DNA of 64,000 nucleotides from Bradyrhizobium sp. CB82 (lineage in GTDB: Bacteria; Pseudomonadota; Alphaproteobacteria; Rhizobiales; Xanthobacteraceae). A program made the position numbers and the translations under genes. The stretch lies in the NCBI RefSeq assembly GCF_029714405.1, contig NZ_CP121650.1:9119001-9183000 (forward strand). Direction: 5' to 3'. A model generated the notes under the pieces. It saw only the letters and a program-made list of their open reading frames with translations. It did not search any database and had not been told where the DNA came from. Below, piece after piece: positions 1 through 7,302 of the stretch. The number at the start of each line of letters is the position of its first letter. Positions within the stretch are counted from its first letter, which is position 1.

Positions 1-2
1 TG

Positions 3-74
3 GGCGAGCTGATCGACGCGCTGACCACGGAGCACCAGGCCGCCCAGCTCGCGGCGCAGGGTGCTGCGGCCTGA
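3..74 (+). CDS. prfA: C-terminal end of probable peptide chain release factor 1 (partial)
   Basis: The window opens inside a reading frame that ends with GELIDALTTEHQAAQLAAQG, three alanines and a TGA. This resembles the last helix of RF1, whose alphaproteobacterial members end in an ELIDAL-x4-DQAARLA type sequence. RF1 recognises UAA and UAG stop codons and releases the finished peptide. In rhizobia prfA is usually followed directly by prmC, and prmC does occur about 1.9 kb downstream, which supports the call. Only 23 residues are visible, so the identification is an inference from a short tail plus context. Confidence 0.6.
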   Translation, partial: GELIDALTTEHQAAQLAAQGAAA

Positions 75-87
75 CCGACGACGCCGG

Positions 88-573
88 TCAGGACTCGCGC
101 GCGCTTCGAAACGACCTCAACAGACGGCTCAAGGCCGGGCTCGCGGCGTGGCGAAGCTCTTCGAGATTCTTTCTCGAGAGCGCCTGGAGCTTCCGCTCGC
201 CCTTTTTTGTGAGCTTGAGATGGACGCGCCGGGCATCTTCGGGGTCGGCCACCCGGCTGATCAGCCCTTGCTTCGCCATGCGGTTCATCAGCTCGACCGC
301 GGAGTGGTGCCGGATCAGGAGAAATCGCGCGACATCGCCCACAGTTGCGGGCCCCGGACGGACAAAGCCCTTGATGCCGAGCAGCGCCTGATGCTGCTGC
401 GGCGTCAATCCCTGGCGTTCCGCGGCGGCCTCGCTGAAGGCGAGGAAGCTGCGCATCTGGTAGCGGAATTGCGCGAGCGCTGCGTAGTCGGAATCGCGCA
501 TGGCGCGGCCGGTCGAACGCTGCGCGGGCGCGGCCCGCCTAGAACGCCCTGTCTTCCCCTTGGACTGCCCCAT
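88..573 (-). CDS. MarR-family transcriptional regulator
   Basis: This 161-residue protein has a basic N-terminal tail, a dimerisation helix (FRYQMRSFLAFSEAAAERQGL) and a winged helix-turn-helix with the MarR wing signature PEDARRVHLKL around residues 112-122. MarR proteins bind palindromic operators and usually release them when a phenolic or other small ligand binds. The first ATG was chosen. A second ATG at base 501 would drop 24 basic residues, and neither start has a strong ribosome site. The neighbours are debris, so no target gene can be named. It is the only apparently intact gene between prfA and prmC and may have arrived with the surrounding material. Confidence 0.75.
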   Translation of the reverse strand: MGQSKGKTGRSRRAAPAQRSTGRAMRDSDYAALAQFRYQMRSFLAFSEAAAERQGLTPQQHQALLGIKGFVRPGPATVGDVARFLLIRHHSAVELMNRMAKQGLISRVADPEDARRVHLKLTKKGERKLQALSRKNLEELRHAASPALSRLLRSFRSARES

Positions 574-659
574 GCCGTGCCTGCTGCTTCGCCATCGCCC
601 GGCAACGCGGGCAAAACGAAGGCTAGCAAGGAAGGCCGCCCGCAACCAAGCGGCCGCCG

Positions 660-1091
660 CGGCGGATGCACAGCTATCGGCCTGTCGATCTGCCGATTCG
701 CGCCTATTCGACGTTGGAGAAATTCGAGAGACAGGATCTTCACCAGGATGATCTGCAACGCGATCGGGATGCGCACGCTTCTCCGCCTGATCGACCGCTG
801 CAACGCGCCAGCAATCTCGGCGCTGGTGAGCGCCGGAGGAGGCATTGGCGATCAGCCGCGCCCACATCTCCGACAGTGATCCGCCGGGCCGGATCGTCGG
901 CTTGATCGTGACGCCGCAGCCCTGCGCCCAGGCGATGATCTCGCGTGTCGTGTGCGGTCCGCAATTGCGCGCGGCCGCAAGACGCTCGGCGCCAGCAGCA
1001 GCTCGCGTGACGGCGACCAGCTTCCCTTCGGCGGCTGCTCGCCCGCGAGCTCCTTGAGCACGTTCTGGGCGCGCGCGCTGAGCGTCTTCAT
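660..1091 (-). pseudogene. Frameshifted gene with helix-hairpin-helix / RNA polymerase alpha-CTD-like fold
   Basis: Three leftward frames together read like one protein. The first starts MKTLSARAQNVLKEL at base 1091. The second continues RNCGPHTTREIIAWAQGCGV and GGSLSEMWARLIANA. The third carries on LTSAEIAGALQRSIRRRSVR-IPIALQIILVKIL. The order of an LSxRAxNVL helix followed by NCGxxTTxEIIxWA resembles the C-terminal domain of the RNA polymerase alpha subunit. At least two frame changes are needed to join the pieces, and no clear native stop is visible. I call it a decayed gene, with a sequencing error as the alternative. Its exact ends are uncertain and its function unknown. Confidence 0.4.
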
Positions 1092-1099
1092 CGGACCAG

Positions 1100-1341
1100 G
1101 CGCCGGTGCCTGACGTCATCAAGGCCTATGAGAAGGGCGAGACCATCCCCTCCTTCGTCGGCGATGTCCACTACCGCGCCGATGATCATCAGTGCGTCCG
1201 TCCTGTCATCATCGTCAAGGGCAAGATGGAAAAGGACATGAAGAACAAGGAGGACTATTGCGAAGTCGTCGAGATCGTCCCAGTGACGAATTGATGCAGA
1301 AGCCGGATGCGTTCGGCTGCCATCTCGGCGAATACACATGA
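1100..1341 (+). pseudogene. 3' fragment of a branched-chain amino acid-type ABC substrate-binding protein
   Basis: The frame reads PDVIKAYEKGETIPSFVGDV, then HYRADDHQCVRPVIIVKGK and MKNKEDYCEVVEIVP. This is the C-terminal lobe of periplasmic binding proteins of the Leu/Ile/Val/urea class. The normal family ending (DAFGCHLGEYT and a stop) is present but in another frame, so a one-base shift lies near base 1290. The N-terminal four fifths, including the signal peptide, are missing. With the permease and ATPase scraps that follow it is the remains of one transporter operon. Confidence 0.75.
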
Positions 1342-1359
1342 ACCCGAGTTGACCCCCTG

Positions 1360-1395
1360 TGACGCCGCAGGCAGTTGCCACTGCCTGCGGCGTCA
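1360..1395 (+). other. Perfect 15-bp hairpin between binding-protein and permease scraps
   Basis: The arm TGACGCCGCAGGCAG and its exact reverse complement flank a six-base loop, and GCCTTTTG follows. Strong hairpins between the binding-protein gene and the permease gene of an ABC operon commonly stabilise or partly terminate the upstream message. This one has survived while the flanking genes decayed. It could also be read as a rho-independent terminator with a weak T-tract. Confidence 0.6.
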
Positions 1396-1447
1396 GCCTT
1401 TTGCGGATCGGCGAATCGTTCCCCGAGATTCGGAAGCAAACGCATTC

Positions 1448-1703
1448 ATGATCAGTTGGCCCAATCTCATCTCCCAGCTCTTCAACGGACTCGCGCTCGG
1501 CGCGCTACTCGCGCTGATCAGCTCCGGCCTGACCATCATCTACGGCACGCTCGGCGTCTTGAACCTCGCGCATGGGGCGATGTTCATGATCGGCGGCTAC
1601 GCCGGCTTCGTCGCCTTTCAGTACACTCACTCGTTCATCATTGTGGTGATCGCGGGATCGCTATTCGTGATGCTGCTCGGCGTCGTGATGGAGCGGGTGA
1701 GCG
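1448..1703 (+). pseudogene. 5' fragment of a LivH-type branched-chain amino acid ABC permease
   Basis: The frame starts with an ATG preceded by GGAAG and reads ISQLFNGLALGALLALISSG then LTIIYGTLGVLNLAHGAMFM, the hallmark N-terminus of LivH permeases (first two membrane helices plus the NLAHG motif). A third hydrophobic segment follows. After about 84 residues the similarity stops in MERV and the next bases encode an ATPase in another frame. About two thirds of the permease, the second permease and most of an ATPase have therefore been deleted. Confidence 0.8.
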
Positions 1704-1786
1704 GCATGAGGTTGTCGCGCTGCTCGGTCGCAACAGCGCCGGCAAGAGCACGACGTTGAAGAGCCTGATGGGCATGGTGACGCCGA
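1704..1786 (+). pseudogene. Walker A fragment of a LivF/LivG-type ABC ATPase
   Basis: Directly joined to the permease scrap, and in a different frame, is EVVALLGRNSAGKSTTLKSL followed by MGMVTP. This is the P-loop region of a branched-chain amino acid transporter ATPase (family consensus GRNGAGKST, here with S for G). Nothing N-terminal of it and nothing after about 27 residues remains. The piece keeps the order expected in a liv operon and shows an internal deletion joining permease to ATPase. Confidence 0.7.
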
Positions 1787-1871
1787 CACGGTCGTTCTCG
1801 TAGACCTTGAGACAGGGAATTTCGCTGCGCAAAACCTTTGCGAAGACATTCTGATCGTCATAGGTCGTCAT
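1787..1871 (-). pseudogene. 5' fragment of a HIT-family nucleotide hydrolase gene, inverted
   Basis: On the minus strand the frame starts MTTYDDQNVFAKVLRSEIPC and runs on as LKVYENDR, the typical N-terminus of bacterial HIT proteins (family form YDxxNVFAKILRGEIP-x3-VYED). It breaks off after about 27 residues, head to head with the ATPase scrap, before the HIT catalytic histidines. It is a remnant. The intact HIT gene at bases 12201-12620 belongs to a different subfamily. Confidence 0.7.
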
Positions 1872-1970
1872 GGCTGTCACCGTGCATTTTCGGCGATCAA
1901 ACGCGACCGCTTCCGTTGACGCAAGCAGGGCCATCGTCCTATCCACGTTGCGAGGCAGGATGGTCCAGCG

Positions 1971-2855
1971 GTGGCAGATTTCGTCCCCGGAAGCAGCATC
2001 GAGAGCACGCGGCGTGTTTTGGCGGCGCGGCTGAGATCGGCCGCCATCGGCGAAGCCGAAATCGAGGCGCGTCTGCTCGTCGGAGCCGTGCTGGGCCTCG
2101 ATCTGACCGGGCTGATCACGCAGGCGGGCCGGCCCCTCACCGCGGCGGAAAGCTCGCAGCTCGAACGATACGCCCAGCGGCGCCTCGTGGGCGAACCGGT
2201 CGCGCGCATTCTCGGATCCAAGGAATTTTGGGGCCTCCCCTTTCAGCTCTCGGACGCAACGCTGGTGCCGCGGCCCGACACCGAGACGGTCGTCGCGCTG
2301 GCGCTGGAGATTTTTCGCGACGATCCCGCCTCTGGGAGGCCGCCGCGGATCGCGGATATCGGCGTGGGTTCGGGCGCGATCCTGCTTGCGCTGTTGCATG
2401 AGATTCCGGATGCGTTCGGGGTCGGCACCGATGTCAGCCTGACCGCACTCGGCACCGCGAAGAGTAACGCCGCAGCGCTCGGCCTCGCCCACCGTTCCGC
2501 CTTCATCGCCTGCTACTACGCGGCCGCGCTCGCGGGTCCGTTCGACCTGATCGTGTCGAACCCGCCCTACATTCCCTCCGGCGACATCGCGAATTTGAGC
2601 GTCGAGGTCCGGGACTACGATCCGCGCCTTGCGCTCGACGGCGGCAATGACGGCTTCGACGCCTACCGCGCCCTGATCCCGCAGGCGGCCCAGCTTTTGG
2701 CCCCCGGTGGCGCCCTGGTGGTTGAGGCCGGACAAGGTCAGGCACGCGGCATTGAAACCTTGATGGCGGCTGCGGCGTTAGAGGTGGAGAGGCCGCCCAA
2801 GGCTGATCTGGCGGGCGTCTTGAGGGCCGTGTCGGCCCGAAAAATGCCCCCATAA
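1971..2855 (+). CDS. prmC: Release factor glutamine methyltransferase PrmC (HemK)
   Basis: PrmC methylates the glutamine of the GGQ loop in release factors RF1 and RF2, using S-adenosylmethionine. The 294-residue protein shows the N-terminal helical domain (EARLLVGAVLGLDLTGL), the VPRPDTE segment, the SAM motif DIGVGSGAI and the defining VSNPPY motif near residue 197. Two usually conserved positions differ: GTGSG is GVGSG, and the acidic residue of the following CDY/SDW element is tyrosine (ACYY). The start is a GTG about 12 bases after AGG, and no better start is visible. Its usual partner prfA is 1.9 kb upstream instead of adjacent, with debris between. Confidence 0.9.
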   Translation: MADFVPGSSIESTRRVLAARLRSAAIGEAEIEARLLVGAVLGLDLTGLITQAGRPLTAAESSQLERYAQRRLVGEPVARILGSKEFWGLPFQLSDATLVPRPDTETVVALALEIFRDDPASGRPPRIADIGVGSGAILLALLHEIPDAFGVGTDVSLTALGTAKSNAAALGLAHRSAFIACYYAAALAGPFDLIVSNPPYIPSGDIANLSVEVRDYDPRLALDGGNDGFDAYRALIPQAAQLLAPGGALVVEAGQGQARGIETLMAAAALEVERPPKADLAGVLRAVSARKMPP

Positions 2856-3355
2856 AAGCCCGATTGGGTTGCAAAAACCTCTTGGAATATCCCGTGGGAA
2901 CGACTACGTTCCGGTCAAACATCGGTGCCGGCCCCGTAGACCTACGGGCGAAAGCCGGGCTCTCAAGGCGAGAGCTGCACTGGATTGAAGGTTCCAAGCC
3001 GCAGGTCCTGTTAAGCGCGATGGCCCGTCCGTGGAGCTGCGCCGCTTCCCGACCGCAAAGTGAACGAAAGCCTGATATTGCGCTTGAAAATTTACGCAAG
3101 AAACCAGGGCTTGTTTCGGCAGGCAGAATGAATGGTTCGCCGGCGATGGTCGCTGGCGGGTGGGGAACGCGTCTTTGTTGAACGCGAAGGTCAACGACAT
3201 CGGCAGGGACCTTGGTCGGGACTTGAGCCCGGGACGTGGGCAGGGATTCGAGTTGCGCGCGGCGCGTGTGCCAACCCTGCGCCGCAGCAATTTAGGTCAC
3301 TCTCAACAGCAGTAACGCGTACAAACCTTTCAGGGGCTGGAATTAAAGGCAGGAC
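2856..3355 (+). other. 500-base spacer with tandem short hairpins, no convincing gene
   Basis: No open frame here resembles a protein. Three perfect 6-bp hairpins follow each other at 2897-2912 (GGAACG/CGTTCC, loop ACTA), 2933-2948 (CCCGTA/TACGGG, loop GACC) and 2959-2975 (GCTCTC/GAGAGC, loop AAGGC). A GGC-GAAA-GCC element lies between the second and third. The spacer could be a long structured leader of the DUF4167 gene or a small RNA, but no known RNA family was recognised. The DUF4167 ribosome site, GGCAGGAC, lies just before its ATG. Confidence 0.45.
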
Positions 3356-4111
3356 ATGAGAAACGGTCAAAACAAGCAGCGGATGCGTAACCGGAACAAC
3401 AACAACAACAATAACCGGCGCGGCCAGAATCCGATGACCCGGGTTTACGAGTCCAACGGACCCGACATCAAGATCCGCGGCACCGCCTCGCACATCGCCG
3501 AGAAATATCTCCAGCTCGCGCGTGACGCGCGCTCCTCCGGCGACCCCGTCGCGGCTGAGAACTACTACCAGCACGCCGAGCATTATTTCCGCCTGATTGC
3601 CGCAGCCCAGGAGCAATTCCGCCAGAACCAGCAGCAGCCGCGCGGCGGTGAAGAAGTCGTCGTCGTCAGCGACGACAGTGATGACGATGGCGAGACCTTC
3701 TCCAATTTCGGCCAGGAGCCCGGCTTCGTCCCGCAGCCCCAGCAGCAGCCGTATGTGCGCGACCGCGACCATCAGCGTGACCATCACCGTGGCGAGGGCC
3801 AGCCCTATCAACGCGACCAGCAGCAGCCGCGCGAGCATCGCGATCGCGACCACCGTCCGCAGCCGCAATATCAACCCCAGCCGCAACCGCAGAACCAACC
3901 GCAGCCGGTCATTGCGGACGCCGGCAGCGTCGATCGCCTGCCCTCCTTCATCACCGGTGCACAGCCGCAGGCCAATGGCGGCCAGGGCGGCTTCGAAGGC
4001 GGCGGCGGCGGTGAGCGCTATCCGCGGCGGCGTCGCCGGCCACACGGCCCGCGCCCCGACCGCGAGGCAGCGCCGGCCGCCTCGAGCGATGATCTCGCGC
4101 CCGGCGAGTAA
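3356..4111 (+). CDS. DUF4167 domain-containing protein
   Basis: The N-terminus is basic with a run of asparagines (residues 11-20). The conserved DUF4167 core follows at about residues 27-85 (TRVYESNGPDIKIRGTASHI, then EKYLQLARDARSSGDPVAAE and a tetratrico-like helical pair). The rest, about residues 90-251, is low complexity, rich in Q, P, R, H and D, and ends basic. The family is common beside prfA/prmC in rhizobia and its function is not established. The basic Asn/Arg-rich ends suggest RNA or DNA binding, which is inference. The ATG follows AGGAC. Transcription probably ends at the hairpin downstream. Confidence 0.9.
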   Translation: MRNGQNKQRMRNRNNNNNNNRRGQNPMTRVYESNGPDIKIRGTASHIAEKYLQLARDARSSGDPVAAENYYQHAEHYFRLIAAAQEQFRQNQQQPRGGEEVVVVSDDSDDDGETFSNFGQEPGFVPQPQQQPYVRDRDHQRDHHRGEGQPYQRDQQQPREHRDRDHRPQPQYQPQPQPQNQPQPVIADAGSVDRLPSFITGAQPQANGGQGGFEGGGGGERYPRRRRRPHGPRPDREAAPAASSDDLAPGE

Positions 4112-4144
4112 GCCTTAAGGCCCCCACTTCGATTTATCCGACAC

Positions 4145-4174
4145 GAAAAACGCCCCGCCCGTCCGGGGCGTTTT
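4145..4174. terminator. Bidirectional rho-independent terminator
   Basis: An 8-bp stem (ACGCCCCG/CGGGGCGT) with the loop CCCGTC is flanked by five A on the left and four T on the right. It lies between the converging DUF4167 gene and the methyltransferase gene and can serve both strands. Confidence 0.85.
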
Positions 4175-4178
4175 GCCG

Positions 4179-4922
4179 TCAGCTCCGCGTCACCGTCGTC
4201 GAGGACGGCACCAGCACGGGCTTGAGCGAGGGGATCAGCCGCGCGCGTTCGCGTTTCGCCGGGATCACGCGGTAGACCTGCTTGGTCGCTTCCACGATGT
4301 GCACGCCCGCAAACGGCAGCGACAGCGCGGCACCCGCGCGCTCCCACATCAGCGCCGACTTCAACAGCCAGCCGCCGGCATAGGGCGGCATGAACAGCGC
4401 CTCGCCCCAGGCGGTCGGCGTGAACCAGGTCTGGCGCAACAGGTCGGTGATCTGCGCCCGCGAATACGGCCGGCCATGGCCGAACGGCGTGTTCTCGGTG
4501 CGGGTCCACACCCCGCGCCGGTTCGGGATCACCGCAATGACGCGGCCCGACGGCGCCAGCACCCGCCAGACCTCACGCAGCAGCGCCGCCGGGTCGTCAG
4601 AGATCTCGAGCGCATGGACCAAGAGGATGCGGTCGACCGCGGCATCCGGCAACGGCAGCGAGAGCTCATCGACCAGCGAGGCCAGCGCGGGCCGGCCCGT
4701 CGGCCATTTCAGCACGCCCTGGGCTGCAGGCATGAAGGCAATGCAGCGCTCCGCGTCCTCACGGAACAGGCCGAGATAGGGGGTGGGATAGCCGATGCCG
4801 AGCACCCGCTGCCCCTCGGCACCCGGCCAGCGTTCCTTGATCCCGCGATTGATCAATTGGCGCGCCACGATCCCGAGGCGACGCGAGTAGAAGTCACGCA
4901 GATCAATGACATCGATGCTCAT
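4179..4922 (-). CDS. Class I SAM-dependent methyltransferase
   Basis: The 247-residue protein starts MSIDVIDLRDFYSRRLG. An upstream GTG frame could add nine residues, but this ATG matches the family form. A Rossmann nucleotide loop appears as VLGIGYPTPYLGLF near residues 41-54, and the post-motif region has LPLPDAAVDRILLVHALEIS and REVWRVLAPSGRVIAVIPNR, typical of the UbiE/Methyltransf_11 fold. The substrate is unknown. It is divergent from gloB with 108 bases between them, a pairing often seen in rhizobia. Its 3' end faces the bidirectional terminator. Confidence 0.85.
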   Translation of the reverse strand: MSIDVIDLRDFYSRRLGIVARQLINRGIKERWPGAEGQRVLGIGYPTPYLGLFREDAERCIAFMPAAQGVLKWPTGRPALASLVDELSLPLPDAAVDRILLVHALEISDDPAALLREVWRVLAPSGRVIAVIPNRRGVWTRTENTPFGHGRPYSRAQITDLLRQTWFTPTAWGEALFMPPYAGGWLLKSALMWERAGAALSLPFAGVHIVEATKQVYRVIPAKRERARLIPSLKPVLVPSSTTVTRS

Positions 4923-5030
4923 GACCGCAATGTAACATGCGCCCGGCAACCTGCGCGCGCCGAATATTGCATTGCCTGCGCAACGTTAACGCCATATCTG
5001 TTTGACGGGGCTGAGCGCGATGGAGATGTC

Positions 5031-5798
5031 ATGGCCGCCGAAATTCGTACTTTCACCTGTTTAAACGACAATTTCGGTTATCTGATCCACGATAAGGAAA
5101 CCAAGGCAACCGCCTCGATCGACGCGCCGGAAGCCGGGCCGATCCTCAAGGCGCTGGAGCGCGAGGGCTGGACGCTCACCGACATCCTGATCACCCATCA
5201 CCACGGCGATCACGTCGGCGGCGTCGCCGAGCTGAAGCAGAAATATAATTGCCGCGTCGTCGCGCCGCACGACAAGACGACGAAAATCGCCGACGTCGAT
5301 CTGCGCGTCGTCAATGCCGACGTCGTCAAGGTCGGGAGCCTGCTTGCACGCGTGCTGGAGACGCCCGGTCATACGCTCGACCATATCTCCTACGTGTTCG
5401 ACGCGGAGAAGACGGTGTTCGCCGCCGACACGCTGTTCTCGATCGGCTGCGGTCGCGTGTTCGAAGGCAACTACCCGATGATGTGGGATTCGCTCCTGAA
5501 GCTGCGGTCGCTGCCCGATGACTTCAAGCTCTATTGCGGCCACGAATACACGGCCTCCAACGTCAAGTTCGCGCTCACCATTGAGCCGGACAATCAGGCG
5601 CTTCAGGCCCGCGCGGCGGAGGTGACCAAGCTTCGCGCCGAGAACAAGCCCACGATTCCCTCACTGCTTGGTGATGAGAAGCGAGCAAACGTGTTCCTGC
5701 GCGCCGATGACCCCTCGGTTGCAGCCAGGCTACACATGAAGGGCGCCGACGCCGCCGCCATATTCGGTGAATTGCGCGAACGCAAGAACAAGTCCTGA
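5031..5798 (+). CDS. gloB: Hydroxyacylglutathione hydrolase (glyoxalase II)
   Basis: Glyoxalase II hydrolyses S-D-lactoylglutathione to D-lactate and glutathione, the second step of methylglyoxal detoxification in the cytoplasm. The 255-residue protein has the metallo-beta-lactamase signature THHHGDH at residues 55-61, then the metal ligands in ETPGHTLDH, ADTLFSIGCGR and CGHEYT, and the glyoxalase II C-terminal helical domain. The length is normal for the family. The chosen ATG begins MAAEIRTFTCLNDNFGYLI, the usual N-terminus. The open frame extends far upstream but carries no family sequence there. The cupin gene follows after 9 bases and is probably co-transcribed. Confidence 0.95.
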   Translation: MAAEIRTFTCLNDNFGYLIHDKETKATASIDAPEAGPILKALEREGWTLTDILITHHHGDHVGGVAELKQKYNCRVVAPHDKTTKIADVDLRVVNADVVKVGSLLARVLETPGHTLDHISYVFDAEKTVFAADTLFSIGCGRVFEGNYPMMWDSLLKLRSLPDDFKLYCGHEYTASNVKFALTIEPDNQALQARAAEVTKLRAENKPTIPSLLGDEKRANVFLRADDPSVAARLHMKGADAAAIFGELRERKNKS

Positions 5799-5807
5799 CG
5801 GGGATCG

Positions 5808-6230
5808 ATGCCGACTGCAGCCGAGATCATCGCGCGCCTGGAGCTGAGACCGCATCCCGAAGGCGGGCATTACCGCGAGACATTTCGTGATCAGGCGACC
5901 GACGCCCAGGGACGCTCACGCTCGACCTCGATCTATTTCCTGCTGGCGCGCGGCGAGCGCTCGCACTGGCATCGCATCGATGCGGTCGAGGTCTGGCACT
6001 ATTATGCCGGCAGTCCCTTGACGCTGCGCATTGCCCATGATGGCTGCTCACAGCACGAGGTCCGGCTCGGCACGGGGCTCGTGCACGGCGAGCGGCCGCA
6101 GGCGATCGTGCCGGCGCAAGCCTGGCAGATGGCCGAGACCACCGGCGAATGGACGCTGGTCGGCTGCACCGTGGCGCCGGCGTTCGAATTCGTAAAATTC
6201 GAGCTCGCGCCGAAGGGCTGGGAGCCCTAA
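5808..6230 (+). CDS. Cupin domain-containing protein (DUF985/cupin_5)
   Basis: A 140-residue single-domain cupin. It starts with AEIIARLELRPHPEGGHYRE, the family signature, followed by SIYFLLARGERSHWHRIDAVEVWHYYAG, which carries the histidines of cupin motif 1, and ends with GCTVAPAFEFVKFELA. The family is small and soluble. Proposed roles include sugar-nucleotide or metal-linked chemistry, but no reaction is established, so the function is left open. It starts 9 bases after gloB and appears to form a two-gene operon with it. Confidence 0.85.
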   Translation: MPTAAEIIARLELRPHPEGGHYRETFRDQATDAQGRSRSTSIYFLLARGERSHWHRIDAVEVWHYYAGSPLTLRIAHDGCSQHEVRLGTGLVHGERPQAIVPAQAWQMAETTGEWTLVGCTVAPAFEFVKFELAPKGWEP

Positions 6231-6414
6231 AGGCTCGCAGGCATCCTCACCGCTTCCGCAACACCATGTCCTTGGCCGCGATCAGGCCGCCTCCGTCGAT
6301 CAGGATCGCGGCGATCGCGGATGGCCGGACATAGCCGTCCTAAGGACGGCGTCACTTCCGCTCGCCGATGTCCGGTCATTCACGCGTTGCCGCGGCTGGC
6401 TGGACAGGCATGGA

Positions 6415-6435
6415 TGCCCGGGACACGCCCGGGCA
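6415..6435. repeat. Short palindrome downstream of phaB
   Basis: A perfect 8-bp inverted repeat TGCCCGGG/CCCGGGCA with a five-base loop sits in the 245-base gap between the converging cupin and phaB genes. The surrounding gap has no gene. The palindrome resembles the short GC-rich intergenic elements seen elsewhere in the window and may slow 3' decay or end transcription, though it lacks a T-tract. Confidence 0.6.
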
Positions 6436-6475
6436 CGACGATGTCATCGATATGATCGGGCGTGATGCTTGCGCA

Positions 6476-7201
6476 TCACACCATGTACTGGCCGCCGTTG
6501 ACCGACAGCGTCGAGCCGGTGATGGCGCCGGCCTCATCCGCTGCGAGGAACACCACCGCGCGGGCGATCTCCTCGGGCTCGCCGAGACGGCCGATCGGGA
6601 TCAGCGGCAGGATCGACTTCTCCAGCACGTCCTTCGGCACCGCCTGCACCATCTCGGTGTTGATGTAGCCCGGGCAGATTGCGTTGACGGTGACGCCGCC
6701 CTTGGCGTTCTCCAGCGCGAGCGCCTTGGTGAAGCCGATCTCGCCGGCCTTTGCGGCGGAATAGTTCACCTGGCCGAACTGGCCCTTCTGGCCGTTGATG
6801 GAGGAGATGTTGATGATGCGGCCGAACTTGCGCGCACGCATGCCCTCGATCACCTGGCGCGACATGTTGAACAGCGAGCCCAGGTTGGTGCCGATCACGG
6901 CGTTCCATTGCTCGAGGCTCATCTTGTGGAACGCACCGTCCTTGGTGATGCCGGCATTGTTGACGAGCACGTCGACCGGGCCGACCTCGGCCTCGACCTT
7001 CTTCACGCCCTCGGCGCAGCCGTCGAAGGAACTGACATCCCATTTGTAGACGTTGATGCCGGTCTCGGCCTTGAACTTCTCCGCCGCCGCGTCATTGCCG
7101 GCATAGCTCGCCGCGACCTTGTAGCCGGCCGCCTTCAGCGCCTTGCTGATCGCAGCACCGATGCCTCGCGTACCACCCGTGACCAATGCAACACGTGCCA
7201 T
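6476..7201 (-). CDS. phaB: Acetoacetyl-CoA reductase
   Basis: PhaB reduces acetoacetyl-CoA to (R)-3-hydroxybutyryl-CoA with NADPH, the second step of polyhydroxybutyrate synthesis. The 241-residue SDR shows the cofactor loop TGGTRGIG at residues 8-15, NNAG in the middle, catalytic serine in NISSINGQKG and the NYSAAKAG element carrying Tyr and Lys. The C-terminal GSTLSVNGGQYMV is typical of PhaB. The start is an ATG at the family position. phaA lies upstream on the same strand, but a terminator hairpin separates the two genes. Confidence 0.95.
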   Translation of the reverse strand: MARVALVTGGTRGIGAAISKALKAAGYKVAASYAGNDAAAEKFKAETGINVYKWDVSSFDGCAEGVKKVEAEVGPVDVLVNNAGITKDGAFHKMSLEQWNAVIGTNLGSLFNMSRQVIEGMRARKFGRIINISSINGQKGQFGQVNYSAAKAGEIGFTKALALENAKGGVTVNAICPGYINTEMVQAVPKDVLEKSILPLIPIGRLGEPEEIARAVVFLAADEAGAITGSTLSVNGGQYMV

Positions 7202-7302
7202 ATTATATTCCTTCCCTCGACGTTTCCTTGGACGCTTCTACAGATGTCAGTGAACGCTTTTACTGACGGATTATGCGGGTGGATTGACGGACATCAAGAA
7301 CA

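Noticed and set aside
1375..1803. One 142-codon gene covering the permease and ATPase scraps
   Set aside because: The frame is only ATPase-like for its last 30 residues. The rest is an out-of-frame reading of LivH.
2864..3181. A 105-codon frame in the spacer between prmC and DUF4167
   Set aside because: There is no ribosome site, no similarity, odd composition, and it runs through the hairpin cluster.
4173..5030. An upstream extension of gloB in frame
   Set aside because: It is antisense to the methyltransferase, is Arg-rich low complexity and carries no glyoxalase sequence.
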